From Brasilonema sp. CT11 (GTDB lineage Bacteria; Cyanobacteriota; Cyanobacteriia; Cyanobacteriales; Nostocaceae), in contig NZ_JABXYX010000063.1 in NCBI RefSeq assembly GCF_017982655.1, forward strand, positions 1 through 43,496: a stretch of DNA of 43,496 nucleotides, in the 5' to 3' direction. Shown in pieces: positions 1 through 8,979 of the stretch. The notes under the pieces are model-generated. The model was not told the DNA's origin, ran no database searches, and was given only the letters and a program-made list of their open reading frames with translations. The position numbers and the translations under genes were made by a program. Position 1 is the first letter of the stretch. Every line of letters begins with the position of its first letter.

Positions 1-63
1 TCATGGGTTGCATCCTTATGTTCAATGTTTTGGTGACAAACCACGCTGTAACAAAGCATTGCC

Positions 64-747
64 CTACTTTTGAGCAGCACCCACTGCTGTAGGTTCACCG
101 AGAATCTTGGTAAATCGCTCTATATAATAGCTCACGGGATTTTCAACTTCCCGAATTGACTCACGATCGCGCAGTTTATTCCACCATTGCTGCAAGCGAA
201 CTGTTTCTGCTGGCAGTGTGAATTTACGGAAGTGTTCCAAAAGCGGCAAGCGTTCAAACCAAGGATAAAAGCTGATATCAACTAAACTCAGTTTATCCCC
301 TAACCAGTACTGACCATCACCGGATAGCTTGCCTAATCCTTCTTGCTCTATATATAAGAGAGATTCTAAGAACTCTCTTCGTCCCTGTTCCTGTTCGGTG
401 CTATCTTTACCGCGTAGGAGTTTGTTAAAAGCAGGTACAAGGCGAGTGTTGGCGTAGTCGATCCAGATACGGGCGATCGCTTTCGCTCCCGGATCGTGAG
501 GCAGTAGAGGTGGTTCCGGGAAGACTTCATCTAGATACTCATTGATGATCGCAGACTCATATATCTCAATATCCCCATGTTTGATGGCTGGGACTTTGCC
601 ATAGCGAGAAATCTGTGTGAAGTTATCCGGTTTGTTCTGTAAGTCAATTTCAATCGGAGTAAAGTCAATTCCTTTTTCCAGCAAAACAACACGGGTTCGT
701 TGGGAGAAGGTAGAGCCTTTGGCGAAGTAAAGTTCTATGTTACTCAT
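64..747 (-). CDS. Glutathione S-transferase family protein
   Basis: A 227-residue soluble protein with the two-domain GST layout. The N-terminal thioredoxin-like half has an early Ser-rich active-site segment ([10 protein letters not shown]), then KVPAIKHGD and the glutathione-contacting E-S-A pair ([11 protein letters not shown]). An all-helical C-terminal half carries the usual [10 protein letters not shown] helix-capping segment. GSTs conjugate or deglutathionylate small electrophiles; the substrate cannot be told from sequence. The open frame extends three codons upstream to a TTG, but the ATG at 747 is preferred because AGGA lies nine bases before it. It is divergent from the amidohydrolase at 1418, and a shared upstream region contains a 34-bp dyad. 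A second, longer GST lies at 4934. Confidence 0.85.
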   Translation of the reverse strand: MSNIELYFAKGSTFSQRTRVVLLEKGIDFTPIEIDLQNKPDNFTQISRYGKVPAIKHGDIEIYESAIINEYLDEVFPEPPLLPHDPGAKAIARIWIDYANTRLVPAFNKLLRGKDSTEQEQGRREFLESLLYIEQEGLGKLSGDGQYWLGDKLSLVDISFYPWFERLPLLEHFRKFTLPAETVRLQQWWNKLRDRESIREVENPVSYYIERFTKILGEPTAVGAAQK

Positions 748-925
748 GGAATGCAATCCTAGTAAATATTGCGCTTATGTTATGGAGTTGCGCTCAAGTG
801 TGGGGTAATGCGAAGTATTACTCAGAGATATTGTGAGAATTTGCTTATAGGATTGCAACGCCTCCCGAATTTATCTATGGAAATTTGGAATTCTCCCTGG
901 CAGGTATCTACACCAGCCAAGCTAT

Positions 926-959
926 ATAATACTGTTTGTTGCTCTAATTACAGTATTAT
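926..959. promoter_or_regulatory. 34-bp inverted-repeat element (candidate operator)
   Basis: Left arm ATAATACTGTTT (926-937) and right arm TTACAGTATTAT (948-959) are inverted with a 10-base spacer. The longer arms TATAATACTGT and ACAGTATTATA are exact reverse complements. The same 34-bp geometry recurs at 27821, 32775 and 34187. It is about 180 bases upstream of the GST start and 460 bases upstream of the amidohydrolase. No regulator is identified. Confidence 0.5.
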
Positions 960-1130
960 ACACTGATAGTGTATTCCAAATAGAGATTGCCTGAGAAAAG
1001 TAATGAAAGCCTCCTTGGGTTTTTATTTATTTTATCTAAAAGTTAGTAAGCCAAAAACTTAGATTAACGTATAGTTTGTTTACTAAAGACTTGTGTTGTC
1101 GCTCTTGGTGTGTCATACTACTGATCAATA

Positions 1131-1164
1131 AAAATCCGACAGTTCGGTAGACAAACAGTATTTT
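1131..1164. promoter_or_regulatory. 34-bp element with one strong arm (candidate operator)
   Basis: The right arm AAACAGTATTTT (1153-1164) is identical to the right arm of the element at 27843-27854, and the preceding bases are also shared (GTAGACA here, GTAAACA there). The left arm AAAATCCGACAG matches the consensus only in its outer bases. The element lies about 250 bases upstream of the amidohydrolase. Confidence 0.4.
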
Positions 1165-1166
1165 TT

Positions 1167-1185
1167 CTGTGCAATACTTGCACAG
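1167..1185. promoter_or_regulatory. Perfect 19-bp palindrome upstream of amidohydrolase
   Basis: CTGTGCAA-TAC-TTGCACAG: two perfect 8-base arms around a 3-base centre. It directly abuts the preceding dyad element and has the form of a dimeric DNA-binding-protein site. The regulator is unknown. Confidence 0.4.
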
Positions 1186-1417
1186 AGGAATCACTCAGAC
1201 ACTTTGAGCAATCTTGCAATGCCCGTTTTTTTCTGGGTATTGCTGGCACAAAAATAGCATTGAATTTTCCTCCAGAAAATCCTTTGAGTATATACAGGCA
1301 TGGTAAAAAGTTATCCCATGCCAGACTTTCAATTTTTGCTCGATCATGAAGCTCGATTTTCGTCAGGGTTTACGACTTGTGAAAGTCAACGAGTGACATA
1401 ACTGTGGAGAAATTATC

Positions 1418-2902
1418 ATGACAATTGCGCTTGAACGTCCCACAAAGAAGTCTCGATCAGCACAGATTCGGGAGCAACTAGGTTATCCCATCATTGATAC
1501 TGATGTCCATACCCAGGAATTTGAGCCTGTCTTTCTCGATTATTTAGCTCAAGTGGGTGGTTCTAAGATTGCCGATAGCTTCCGATCGCATCTACCTGGT
1601 GCTGGACGTTATCGTTGGTTCCAGCAAACTTGGGAAGAACGCCGTACTTATCGTACAGCTCGTCCTCCCTTCTGGGGTCGTCCTACTAAGGACACGTTAA
1701 ATCTGGCAACTATCAGCCTGCCAAAGCTGCTGCATGAACGGTTACAAGAAGCGGGGACAGACTTTGCTGTGCTGTATCCTAATTTGGCAACGCTAGCACC
1801 GCAAATCAAGAACGAAGAAATGCGGCGGGCTGTTTGCCGTGCGGCGAACCTTTATCATGCAGATATATTCCGTGCTTATAGCGATCGCCTCACTCCTATT
1901 GCCACAATTCCTCTAAATACACCCCAAGAAGGAATTGAGGAATTAGAATATGCAGTCAAAGAACTGGGACTCAAAGCGATTCAAATTCCTGGTTACGTCA
2001 CCCGCGTTATTCCTGGCTTTGAGAAATATCCTGAAGAAGTGCAACGGGAAGCAACCTGGATTGATACCTTTGCCTTGGATAGCGCTTACGATTACGATCC
2101 CTTCTGGGCAAAGTGTGTGGAATTGAAAGTTGTCCCGACTACCCATGCTTCTGGTATGGGTTGGACTGCTCGCCGCTCAATTTCTAATTACCAATACAAT
2201 CATATTGGACACTTTGCCTCAGCAGGTGAAGCCTTCTGCAAAGCACTGTTTTTTGGTGGTGTTACCCGCCGTTTTCCCACGCTGAAGTTTGCCTTCCTAG
2301 AAGGTGGTTCTGTTTGGGGTGCAAGCCTTTATACTGATATCATCTGGCACTGGGAAACTCGCAATCCGGAAATTTTACAGAACAATCATCCAGGCAACGT
2401 AAATAAGGAAGAATTGCGCGAACTGTTCGCTCGTTATGGTGGATCAGAATTGAGCGATCGCTTTGAGGAAATTGGTAGTGGTTTAGGCTTCCACGGTAAA
2501 TACTTTGCACCTGAAAATCCTGGTGATCTCAATGAATTTGCTGATGCTGGAATTACAAAACCGGAAGATGTGCGCGATCGCTTCTTAAATCACTTCTACT
2601 TCGGAACGGAATCAGACGACACCCGCGTTGCCTATGCCTTCCATCAAAAAGCGAATCCATTTGGTGACAGAGTAAAAGCCTTCTTGGGTTCTGATTCCGG
2701 TCACTGGGATGTGCCAGATATCACAGCTGTCACCTCCAACGCTTATAGCTTTGTTGAACGCGGCATTCTCAGCGAAGAAGACTTGCGTTACTTCTTATCT
2801 ATCCATCCTTTGGAATTGTACACCAGTCTCAATCGTGACTTCTTCAAGGGTACGGTAATTGAGAAAGATGCTGAAGAATATCTGGTGAGTGTTGGACGCT
2901 AA
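1418..2902 (+). CDS. Amidohydrolase-2 family metal-dependent hydrolase
   Basis: A 494-residue cytoplasmic TIM-barrel-type hydrolase of the amidohydrolase-2 group, which also holds nonoxidative decarboxylases. Visible features are IIDTDVHTQEF near residues 25-35, a mid-protein metal-binding His in VVPTTHASGMG (about residue 242) and a late Asp in FLGSDSGHWD. The first motif is D-x-H-x-Q instead of the usual D-x-H-x-H, so metal binding may differ. Family members hydrolyse or decarboxylate small cyclic or aromatic acids; the substrate here is unknown. It is followed after about 230 bases by an SsuA-type lipoprotein, which suggests that it processes an imported sulfur compound. That link is inference. 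Confidence 0.8.
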   Translation: MTIALERPTKKSRSAQIREQLGYPIIDTDVHTQEFEPVFLDYLAQVGGSKIADSFRSHLPGAGRYRWFQQTWEERRTYRTARPPFWGRPTKDTLNLATISLPKLLHERLQEAGTDFAVLYPNLATLAPQIKNEEMRRAVCRAANLYHADIFRAYSDRLTPIATIPLNTPQEGIEELEYAVKELGLKAIQIPGYVTRVIPGFEKYPEEVQREATWIDTFALDSAYDYDPFWAKCVELKVVPTTHASGMGWTARRSISNYQYNHIGHFASAGEAFCKALFFGGVTRRFPTLKFAFLEGGSVWGASLYTDIIWHWETRNPEILQNNHPGNVNKEELRELFARYGGSELSDRFEEIGSGLGFHGKYFAPENPGDLNEFADAGITKPEDVRDRFLNHFYFGTESDDTRVAYAFHQKANPFGDRVKAFLGSDSGHWDVPDITAVTSNAYSFVERGILSEEDLRYFLSIHPLELYTSLNRDFFKGTVIEKDAEEYLVSVGR

Positions 2903-3024
2903 GGAAGGAATTTGTTTGCTTTGCCGTAAGAATTTCTCATCTTTATTCTCTGCGCTTTGGTGCGTCTGTGCAGTTAATGAATTCTTTTTACAGCGTTTTT
3001 CATCTATTTGAACCACAATCTTTC

Positions 3025-3052
3025 GTAGGGGCGCAATGCCTTGCGCCCCTAC
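3025..3052. repeat. Perfect 12-bp inverted repeat (hairpin)
   Basis: GTAGGGGCGCAA and TTGCGCCCCTAC are perfect complements around a TGCC loop, between the amidohydrolase and the lipoprotein gene. There is no T-run after it, so it is better read as a dispersed cyanobacterial palindrome than as a strong terminator. Confidence 0.6.
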
Positions 3053-3128
3053 AGTGTGGTCTATTTACCCGAAAATTGCTGTAAAATGGCACGCCTTCGC
3101 ACCATAACACAGAGGTAAGAGAAAACCT

Positions 3129-4208
3129 ATGATTACTACAGTCAAACCTCATCAGTATTTCAAAGTTTTTCACCGCTTTAGATTGGCTTTAGTCCCAGGA
3201 TTGTTAATAGCGACTTCGTTGACGTTGGTTGGTTGCACGCAAGAAAGCCAAAAAGCAACAAACCAATCTCCTGCTAAAAATGTATTGGACACCAATACAT
3301 CTAAAATCAAAACTAAAGTACTCCACATGGGGTATCAACAAGCTGGCGATCTAATCAGGGTAACGAAAGTCTTGGAAAAGCGTCTCGAACCCTTGGGTGT
3401 CAAGGTAGAGTGGGGGCAATTTGCTCAAGGTCCGCAGTTGATGGAAGCGATGAATGTCGGCAAAATAGATTTGGGTTCTGTGGGAGAAACTCCCCCAATC
3501 TTCGCTCAAGCAGCTGGCGCTCAGATCGTTTATGTTGTTGGTAAACGAAGTGACGGTAGAAAAAGTGCGATCGCTGTCCCGCCGGATTCTCCTATCAAAA
3601 ACATCAAAGACATCAAAGGACAAAAAGTAGTCTTTCAAAAAGCTTCTGCCTCTCACTATTTCATTCTTAGAGCTTTGGAAGATGCGGGTTTGAAATATAG
3701 CGATATTCAAGTCCAGAGTATACCCAACGTAGAAGCTAGTAGTGCATTTTTGTCAGGCAAAATTCCCATTTGGGTGACTGGCGATCCCCATCTAGCCCGA
3801 GCGGAAAAATTGGGTAAAGCACGAGTGATTAAGAATGCCGAAGGGCTTGATTCACCTGGTGGATATTATATAGCCGGAAAGCAGTTTGCAATTGACAATC
3901 CCGAATTGCTGCGGATAGTCATTGAGGAGATGGATAAAATCGAGCGCTGGGCCGAAGCACATCCCCAAGAAACCGCAAAGCTAATCGCACCGTATCAGAA
4001 ACTACCTCCTGATGTCATGGACTTGGTAATCAGCCGTCGCGGCTATGGATTGACAGCCATTTCCCCTGACTTAATTAAGAAACAACAGCGAGTTGTAGAT
4101 TACTTCTATAAAAATGGCTTGCTTCCCAAACCTCTCAATGTTCAGGAAGCCATGCTGACACCTGAACAATACGCAGCAATTAATCCGCCAACAATCAGTC
4201 AAAAATAA
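3129..4208 (+). CDS. SsuA/NMT1-type ABC substrate-binding lipoprotein
   Basis: A 359-residue extracytoplasmic solute-binding protein. The signal peptide ends in lipobox LVGC with Cys36 as the lipidated residue. The mature part has family segments: HMGYQQAG, KVLEKRLEPLG, GPQLMEAMNVGKIDLGSVGETPPIFAQAAGA, DIKGQKVVFQKASASHY and a C-terminal LTPEQYAAINP. It is expected to bind sulfonate- or taurine-like anions. The hinge segment normally reading DAWxxWDPF is replaced by IPIWVTGDPHLARAEK, so its ligand may differ from those of the copies at 23913 and 28951. The methyltransferase follows 18 bases later; no permease or ATPase is adjacent. Confidence 0.88.
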   Translation: MITTVKPHQYFKVFHRFRLALVPGLLIATSLTLVGCTQESQKATNQSPAKNVLDTNTSKIKTKVLHMGYQQAGDLIRVTKVLEKRLEPLGVKVEWGQFAQGPQLMEAMNVGKIDLGSVGETPPIFAQAAGAQIVYVVGKRSDGRKSAIAVPPDSPIKNIKDIKGQKVVFQKASASHYFILRALEDAGLKYSDIQVQSIPNVEASSAFLSGKIPIWVTGDPHLARAEKLGKARVIKNAEGLDSPGGYYIAGKQFAIDNPELLRIVIEEMDKIERWAEAHPQETAKLIAPYQKLPPDVMDLVISRRGYGLTAISPDLIKKQQRVVDYFYKNGLLPKPLNVQEAMLTPEQYAAINPPTISQK

Positions 4209-4226
4209 TATAAAGGAGCGCTGATT

Positions 4227-4895
4227 ATGCCTAAAGATTGGTTTGAATGGCACGATCTATACAATACAGACCCAAAATTGCAGCAGCGACTGCAAATCGT
4301 TCAGGAATACATTAGGAGTGCGATTGATGCGTCTAACCCAGGAATAATTCGTGTAGTCAGCCTCTGTGCAGGTGATGGACGAGATTTACTCTCGACGCTC
4401 TATAGCCATCCTCGCGCAAAGGATGTATATGCACGACTCGTTGAACTAAACCCGCAACTGTTTGAACGGGGACGAGCAGCTATAGAATCAGCAGGTTTGT
4501 CAAAGCAACTTGAGTTTATTAATGGCGATGCGACTGATTCCTCTAACTATACAGGAGCAGTGCCAGCAGACATAGTAATTGTTTGTGGCATATTTGGCAA
4601 TCTGTCTGACGAAGCAGAACTTAAACGATTGATTGGGAACCTTCCTTTCTTATCTAAAAAAGGCTCCTTCATCATCTGGACTCGTGGTCATTCAAACGGT
4701 GTTCCCCACTCAGAAACTGTCCGCAAAGTTTTCCGCGATGCTGATTTTGAGGAAGTTAACTTTCGGCTTACTCTTACAGGAGATATGGGAGTAGGTATTC
4801 ATCGTTACCACGGTGAAGGATTGCCTTTACCGAAAGACCTACATTTATTTGTATTTTCTGGTCTTCCAGAGAAGTATAAAATACTATTTTCCTAA
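4227..4895 (+). CDS. Class I SAM-dependent methyltransferase-like protein
   Basis: A 222-residue soluble protein with a Rossmann-type SAM-binding start, VVSLCAGDGRDLLSTL (about residues 43-58), an acidic residue after strand two (ARLVELNP) and FINGDATD for the adenine site. AGGAG precedes the ATG. It lies 18 bases after the lipoprotein gene and 38 bases before the long GST gene, so the three are probably co-transcribed. The substrate is unknown. A different methyltransferase (23069) accompanies the ABC transporter operon, so pairing of methyltransferases with these binding proteins occurs twice in the window. Confidence 0.75.
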   Translation: MPKDWFEWHDLYNTDPKLQQRLQIVQEYIRSAIDASNPGIIRVVSLCAGDGRDLLSTLYSHPRAKDVYARLVELNPQLFERGRAAIESAGLSKQLEFINGDATDSSNYTGAVPADIVIVCGIFGNLSDEAELKRLIGNLPFLSKKGSFIIWTRGHSNGVPHSETVRKVFRDADFEEVNFRLTLTGDMGVGIHRYHGEGLPLPKDLHLFVFSGLPEKYKILFS

Positions 4896-4933
4896 GTAAG
4901 TAGATTAACTTAATCAGACTTAAAAGGTGAAAT

Positions 4934-6151
4934 ATGTCGATTCAGAACACAGTATCCAGTTGGGAACAACTGTTTGAGGTTGCCCAAAAAAATACATCTG
5001 CTCGACGGGTACGTAGACCGGGACAGTCGCCTTCTACCGCTCCCATCCCTAGCAGTCTCCATAAACTGCCTCCAGATACAGCACCGCCCGTGTTGCTCTA
5101 CCGGGATACCAACTCCTGGTGTCCCTTCTGCGAAAGGGTTTGGTTTGCCTTAGAAGAAAAGGAAATTCCGTTTGAAACGGAGTTTATCGATTTGACGCAG
5201 AAGCCCAAATGGTACACCGACCTAGTTCCCACAGCGCTTGTCCCTGCCGCAAAAATTGAGGGCGAATTAGTTTATGAGTCCAAAGACATTTTATACGCTT
5301 TAGAAGAACGATTTGGCTCATCCCTGCTTCCTGTTGATCCAGAGGAAAACGCTGTTGCAAAACAGCTAATTGAGGATGCCGAAACCGGCGGTTTTCTAAG
5401 TGCTGCCCACAAATTCTTGAGGGCAAGCACTGCGGAATCTGACGAGTTAGCTTCTTTACAGGCAGCGATTGAAGCTAAGTTAGACGAGCTTGAGGAAGCC
5501 TTGGCTAAATATCCTGGTTCCTACTTTGTGTCAACTTTTAGCCTAGTAGACATTATATATAGCCCACATCTAGACCGATTTGCGGCTAACTTACCCGTGT
5601 ACCGGGGATATCACATCAAGGGAAATGCGCGGTTCCCTCGCATTAACACTTGGTTTGAGGCAATCAACCAGCGTCCCGCCTATCACCGCGTCAAATCGGA
5701 TAATATTACCAACAATTTACTCGTGCGTCGCAGATTTGGCTTAGAACCTGTAGGGAATCCATTGCCTCTTTCCCCAGCAGACAGCCAGCCCATTGAATAT
5801 CGGGCAGAAGCCGCAGAGAGACTGAGTGATAACCGGGAAGTTGCAATTGGAGACATCCTGAAAAATTCCGGGGTGCAAGCATTGGCGGTAGATGGCGACA
5901 CTTCAGCGGTTAAAGAAGCGGTTGATCTGCACCTCAGACTGCTGGCAGAGTATCTGATAAATGGAAATGGCGCACCCTTACCGGGTGGACGCACGGGTGG
6001 CAAGAAAGGTATCGATCCGATTGTAGCTGCTGTTGGAGCCATAACACTCGCCTATGTAAGGAATCGCATCTGTGCGCCCCGCGATATGAGCGCCGGTGCT
6101 GCCACAGCATTCCGGGCAGCTGCCGATAAAGTGTTGGCATCACTCTATTAA
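4934..6151 (+). CDS. Long glutathione S-transferase family protein with CPFC motif
   Basis: A 405-residue protein. After about 50 N-terminal residues comes a glutaredoxin/GST-like fold with the dithiol motif CPFC (Cys63, Cys66) in SWCPFCERVWFALEEK, then LVPTALVPAAKI and YESKDILYALEERF. A helical GST C-domain includes FSLVDIIYSPHLDRF. About 130 residues follow the normal GST length and end in an Ala-rich, weakly hydrophobic segment. The CPFC pair fits a thiol-disulfide or glutathionyl-transfer role. It sits between the methyltransferase and the TauD-type dioxygenase. A direct role in sulfur-compound processing is inference. Confidence 0.8.
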   Translation: MSIQNTVSSWEQLFEVAQKNTSARRVRRPGQSPSTAPIPSSLHKLPPDTAPPVLLYRDTNSWCPFCERVWFALEEKEIPFETEFIDLTQKPKWYTDLVPTALVPAAKIEGELVYESKDILYALEERFGSSLLPVDPEENAVAKQLIEDAETGGFLSAAHKFLRASTAESDELASLQAAIEAKLDELEEALAKYPGSYFVSTFSLVDIIYSPHLDRFAANLPVYRGYHIKGNARFPRINTWFEAINQRPAYHRVKSDNITNNLLVRRRFGLEPVGNPLPLSPADSQPIEYRAEAAERLSDNREVAIGDILKNSGVQALAVDGDTSAVKEAVDLHLRLLAEYLINGNGAPLPGGRTGGKKGIDPIVAAVGAITLAYVRNRICAPRDMSAGAATAFRAAADKVLASLY

Positions 6152-6358
6152 TGAGTGAGTGCAACTAAACATAACAAAACTCATGCAAAAACTCTTCTTA
6201 ACCTCTTTCCTTCTCAATCGCAAAGACGCGCAAGGGACGTGCTTCGTTTTTTCATGACGAGTGCGTAAGTCTTACATAATTATCTTGACCGTCATTTCTT
6301 CAGTATCCTTTGCTATTGACAAATGACAAACTATAACCATCACCGGAGATACAAACAC

Positions 6359-7270
6359 ATGAGTTCTAAAAACTTTGATCTTCTACCAGTCGCCGGACGC
6401 ATCGGTGCGGAAATTGTCGGTGTTGACCTCAGCGCTAACCTCAGCGACGATATCATCAGCGAGATCCGCAAGACCCTAGTTCAATACAAAGTGATTTTCT
6501 TCCGTAATCAGCAACTTGATGCTAACGGGCAAGTTGCCTTTGCTCGTCGATTTGGTGAAGTTACCACGGCTCATCCCACAGTACCATCGTTCCCAGGACA
6601 CCCAGAAGTCCTTGACCTGAATTACGGTCGAACCGCCACCCGTGCGAACAACTGGCATACTGATGTCACATTTGTAGACCGCCCGCCACTCGGCTCTATT
6701 TTACGGACGCTTGTTATTCCCCCAGCTGGAGGCGATACTATCTGGGCAAACACGGTTGCTGCATACCAAGATTTACCAAAATATCTGCGTAATATCGCTG
6801 ACGAACTTTGGGCTGTACATAGTAATGCCTATGACTATGCAGAAGCCGCAGTAAACCTTTCTGAAGAGACTAAGGCTTACCGGAAAGTCTTCACATCGAC
6901 TGTATACGAAACCCTGCATCCAGTAGTGCGCGTCCATCCGGAATCTGGGGAGCGCATACTATTCATTGGTGGTTTTGTTCGCCAGATCAAGGGACTATCA
7001 ACGACTGAATCGGACGATATTCTCCGACTGTTGCAGTCATATGTGACACGTCCTGAAAACACGGTTCGTTGGCGTTGGCAAGTTGGTGATGTGGCATTCT
7101 GGGATAACCGCGCTACTCAACATTATGCGATCGCCGATTACGGCGACCAACCCCGCCACGTTCAGCGAGTAACTATCGTCGGCGACACTCCAGTTGGTAT
7201 TGACGGTAAACATAGTGAGGCAATCAAGGGGAACTCTTCTACATATATCCCCACTTTAGTTACCGCTTGA
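6359..7270 (+). CDS. TauD/TfdA-family Fe(II)/2-oxoglutarate dioxygenase
   Basis: A 303-residue cytoplasmic oxygenase. From the ATG at 6359, preceded by GGAGATACAAACAC, the facial triad is His100 and Asp102 (NNWHTDVTF) plus His255 (RATQHYAIADYG), with Arg266/Arg270 for 2-oxoglutarate. These positions closely match those known for E. coli TauD (His99, Asp101, His255). The family couples 2-oxoglutarate decarboxylation to hydroxylation, in TauD next to the sulfonate, releasing sulfite and an aldehyde. An upstream in-frame ATG at 6323 would add 12 residues but lacks a good ribosome site. Whether taurine, another alkylsulfonate or a sulfate ester is the substrate cannot be decided. Confidence 0.88.
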   Translation: MSSKNFDLLPVAGRIGAEIVGVDLSANLSDDIISEIRKTLVQYKVIFFRNQQLDANGQVAFARRFGEVTTAHPTVPSFPGHPEVLDLNYGRTATRANNWHTDVTFVDRPPLGSILRTLVIPPAGGDTIWANTVAAYQDLPKYLRNIADELWAVHSNAYDYAEAAVNLSEETKAYRKVFTSTVYETLHPVVRVHPESGERILFIGGFVRQIKGLSTTESDDILRLLQSYVTRPENTVRWRWQVGDVAFWDNRATQHYAIADYGDQPRHVQRVTIVGDTPVGIDGKHSEAIKGNSSTYIPTLVTA

Positions 7271-7291
7271 GTATCAGGGGTTAGGTTGGTC

Positions 7292-7326
7292 AGATCCCCG
7301 ACAACTTTTAAGGGAGTTGGGGATCT
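7292..7326. terminator. Hairpin after dioxygenase gene
   Basis: AGATCCCC (7292-7299) pairs with GGGGATCT (7319-7326), with further partial pairing inside. It begins 21 bases after the dioxygenase stop and lacks a clear T-run. It could act as a weak terminator or an mRNA-end stabiliser before the flavin monooxygenase gene. Confidence 0.4.
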
Positions 7327-7389
7327 CGCAGCCCTTTAAAGTTGGTGTAACAGACCATTAGTGTATGCAGTTGAAGATAGAAAAAGAAG

Positions 7390-8757
7390 ATGAGTACAAA
7401 AAAAAGACAACTGAGACTGGGTGCATTCTTGATGAGTTCTGGTCATCATGTTGCAGCGTGGCGACACCCAGATGCACGGGCAGATGGCGGTTTGAACTTC
7501 CAGCATTTTAAGCAAATCGCGCAGACGGCAGAACGAGGAAAATTTGACATGATCTTCTTCGCTGATGGTGTGGCTGTGCGCGATCGCGGTAAAGGAACTG
7601 AGGCTTTGAGCCGCACGTCGGTTGTACACTTTGAACCCCTCACCTTATTATCAGCTTTGTCTGTAGTAACCGAGCGCATTGGTTTAACAGCGACGGTATC
7701 AACTACATACAACGAACCTTTTCACCTCGCCCGCAAATTTGCCTCATTAGATTATCTTAGTGGTGGTCGCGCCGGATGGAATCTCGTCACCTCCGCAACT
7801 ATTGCGGAAGCGCAAAACTTCAGTCGTGAAAAGCACATGGAGCATACGCTGCGCTATGAGCGTGCCAAAGAGTTTGTGGATGTGGTAACAGCGCTTTGGG
7901 ATAGTTGGGAAGACGATGCCTTTTTACGCGATAAGGAGTCAGGGATTTACTTCGATCCTGACAAGCTGCACATTCCCAACCACAAGGGCGAGCATTTTTC
8001 GGTACGCGGTCCGTTGAATGTAGCACGTCCAATCCAAGGGTATCCAGTGATCATTCAAGCTGGGTCTTCCGATGACGGGCAGGAACTTGCAGCACAGACA
8101 GCGGAGGTGATTTTTACCGCCCAGCAAACGCTTGCGGAAGCCCAAGCTTTTTATGCGGGTGTGAAGGGAAAACTGGCTAAATACGGACGTTCTCCCGACC
8201 ATCTCAAGATTATGCCAGGTGTGTTCCCAGTCATTGGCAGGACTTCCCAGGAAGCGAAGGACAAATATGAGCAGCTTCAAGAGTTGATCCATCCGCAGGT
8301 TGGATTGGGTTTACTCTCAGGGTTGGTGGGTGGAGTCGATTTATCCGGCTACCCTCTGGATGGTCCGCTACCGGAACTACCAGACACTGAACTTGCAAAA
8401 AGCCGCTTGAAGCTTGTAACTGACCTCGCCCAAAGAGAGAATTTAACTATTCGGGAGTTGTATTTGGCGATCGCTGGTGCGCGAGGACATCGAACAATAT
8501 TAGGAACACCCCAACAGATTGCCGATCAGCTTGAAGATTGGTTTGTCAACGGCGGGGCAGATGGGGTTAATATCATGCCGCCCTATTTACCAGGTGGTTT
8601 GGATGAGTTTGTAGAACTGGTGATTCCCGAACTGCAACGCCGGGGTTTATTTAGGACTGAGTACGAAGGGCGAACTCTGCGCGAGAATCTCGGATTACCT
8701 CGTCCGGTAAACAAGTTCAGCACAGCTGCGGCTTCTCGTGAGCAGGTAGCAGTCTAG
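7390..8757 (+). CDS. LLM-class flavin-dependent monooxygenase, NtaA/SnaA/DszA(SoxA) type
   Basis: A 455-residue bacterial-luciferase-like TIM-barrel enzyme of the subfamily holding nitrilotriacetate and dibenzothiophene-sulfone monooxygenases. Visible signatures are LGAFLMSSGHHVAAWRHPDA at the N-terminus, FDMIFFADG, TTYNEPFHLARKFASLDYLSGGRAGWNLVTS and PVIIQAGSSDDGQELAA. These enzymes use FMNH2 supplied by a separate reductase; the nitroreductase at 28009 is a possible partner (inference). The ATG at 7390 follows a purine-rich stretch. It ends the 1.4-8.8 kb run and is followed by a good terminator. Probable role: oxygenative cleavage of a C-S or C-N bond. Confidence 0.88.
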   Translation: MSTKKRQLRLGAFLMSSGHHVAAWRHPDARADGGLNFQHFKQIAQTAERGKFDMIFFADGVAVRDRGKGTEALSRTSVVHFEPLTLLSALSVVTERIGLTATVSTTYNEPFHLARKFASLDYLSGGRAGWNLVTSATIAEAQNFSREKHMEHTLRYERAKEFVDVVTALWDSWEDDAFLRDKESGIYFDPDKLHIPNHKGEHFSVRGPLNVARPIQGYPVIIQAGSSDDGQELAAQTAEVIFTAQQTLAEAQAFYAGVKGKLAKYGRSPDHLKIMPGVFPVIGRTSQEAKDKYEQLQELIHPQVGLGLLSGLVGGVDLSGYPLDGPLPELPDTELAKSRLKLVTDLAQRENLTIRELYLAIAGARGHRTILGTPQQIADQLEDWFVNGGADGVNIMPPYLPGGLDEFVELVIPELQRRGLFRTEYEGRTLRENLGLPRPVNKFSTAAASREQVAV

Positions 8758-8856
8758 TTCTGGTATCTTGTACTTGGCACAGGTGCAGCTATACATACAA
8801 AACCCGCAAGACAAGGGTTTGAAATCTTTAATTTTCTGTTTGTCTGTTGCGTAATG

Positions 8857-8887
8857 AGCCAGGAATTTATCCTGGCTTTTGTTTTGT
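8857..8887 (+). terminator. Rho-independent terminator
   Basis: A perfect 8-bp stem AGCCAGGA/TCCTGGCT with loop ATTTA is followed by TTTGTTTTG. It lies 100 bases after the flavin monooxygenase stop and closes the first sulfur-related run. Confidence 0.8.
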
Positions 8888-8979
8888 TAGCTGGACGTTT
8901 GTAAAACAGTAGTAGCGTATTTTAATTTCAACAACCAGTCCAGCTAAGGGCTTTACAAGTGTTTTTGGATGTAGAAGGC

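Larger units (their letters stand above)
748..1417. other. Divergent intergenic region with dyad elements
   Basis: This 670-base AT-rich stretch separates the divergently transcribed GST and amidohydrolase. The open frame at 769-966 has no recognisable protein character and I do not call it a gene. The region contains two 34-bp dyad candidates (926-959 and 1131-1164), a 19-bp palindrome (1167-1185) and a small hairpin (1297-1322, GGCATGG pairing with CCATGCC across a 12-base loop). It is the likely control region for both flanking genes. Confidence 0.6.

Noticed and set aside
769-966. 65-codon open frame upstream of the amidohydrolase
   Set aside because: It has no recognisable motif and no clear ribosome site. 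It spans the 926-959 dyad, so the region is better read as regulatory.
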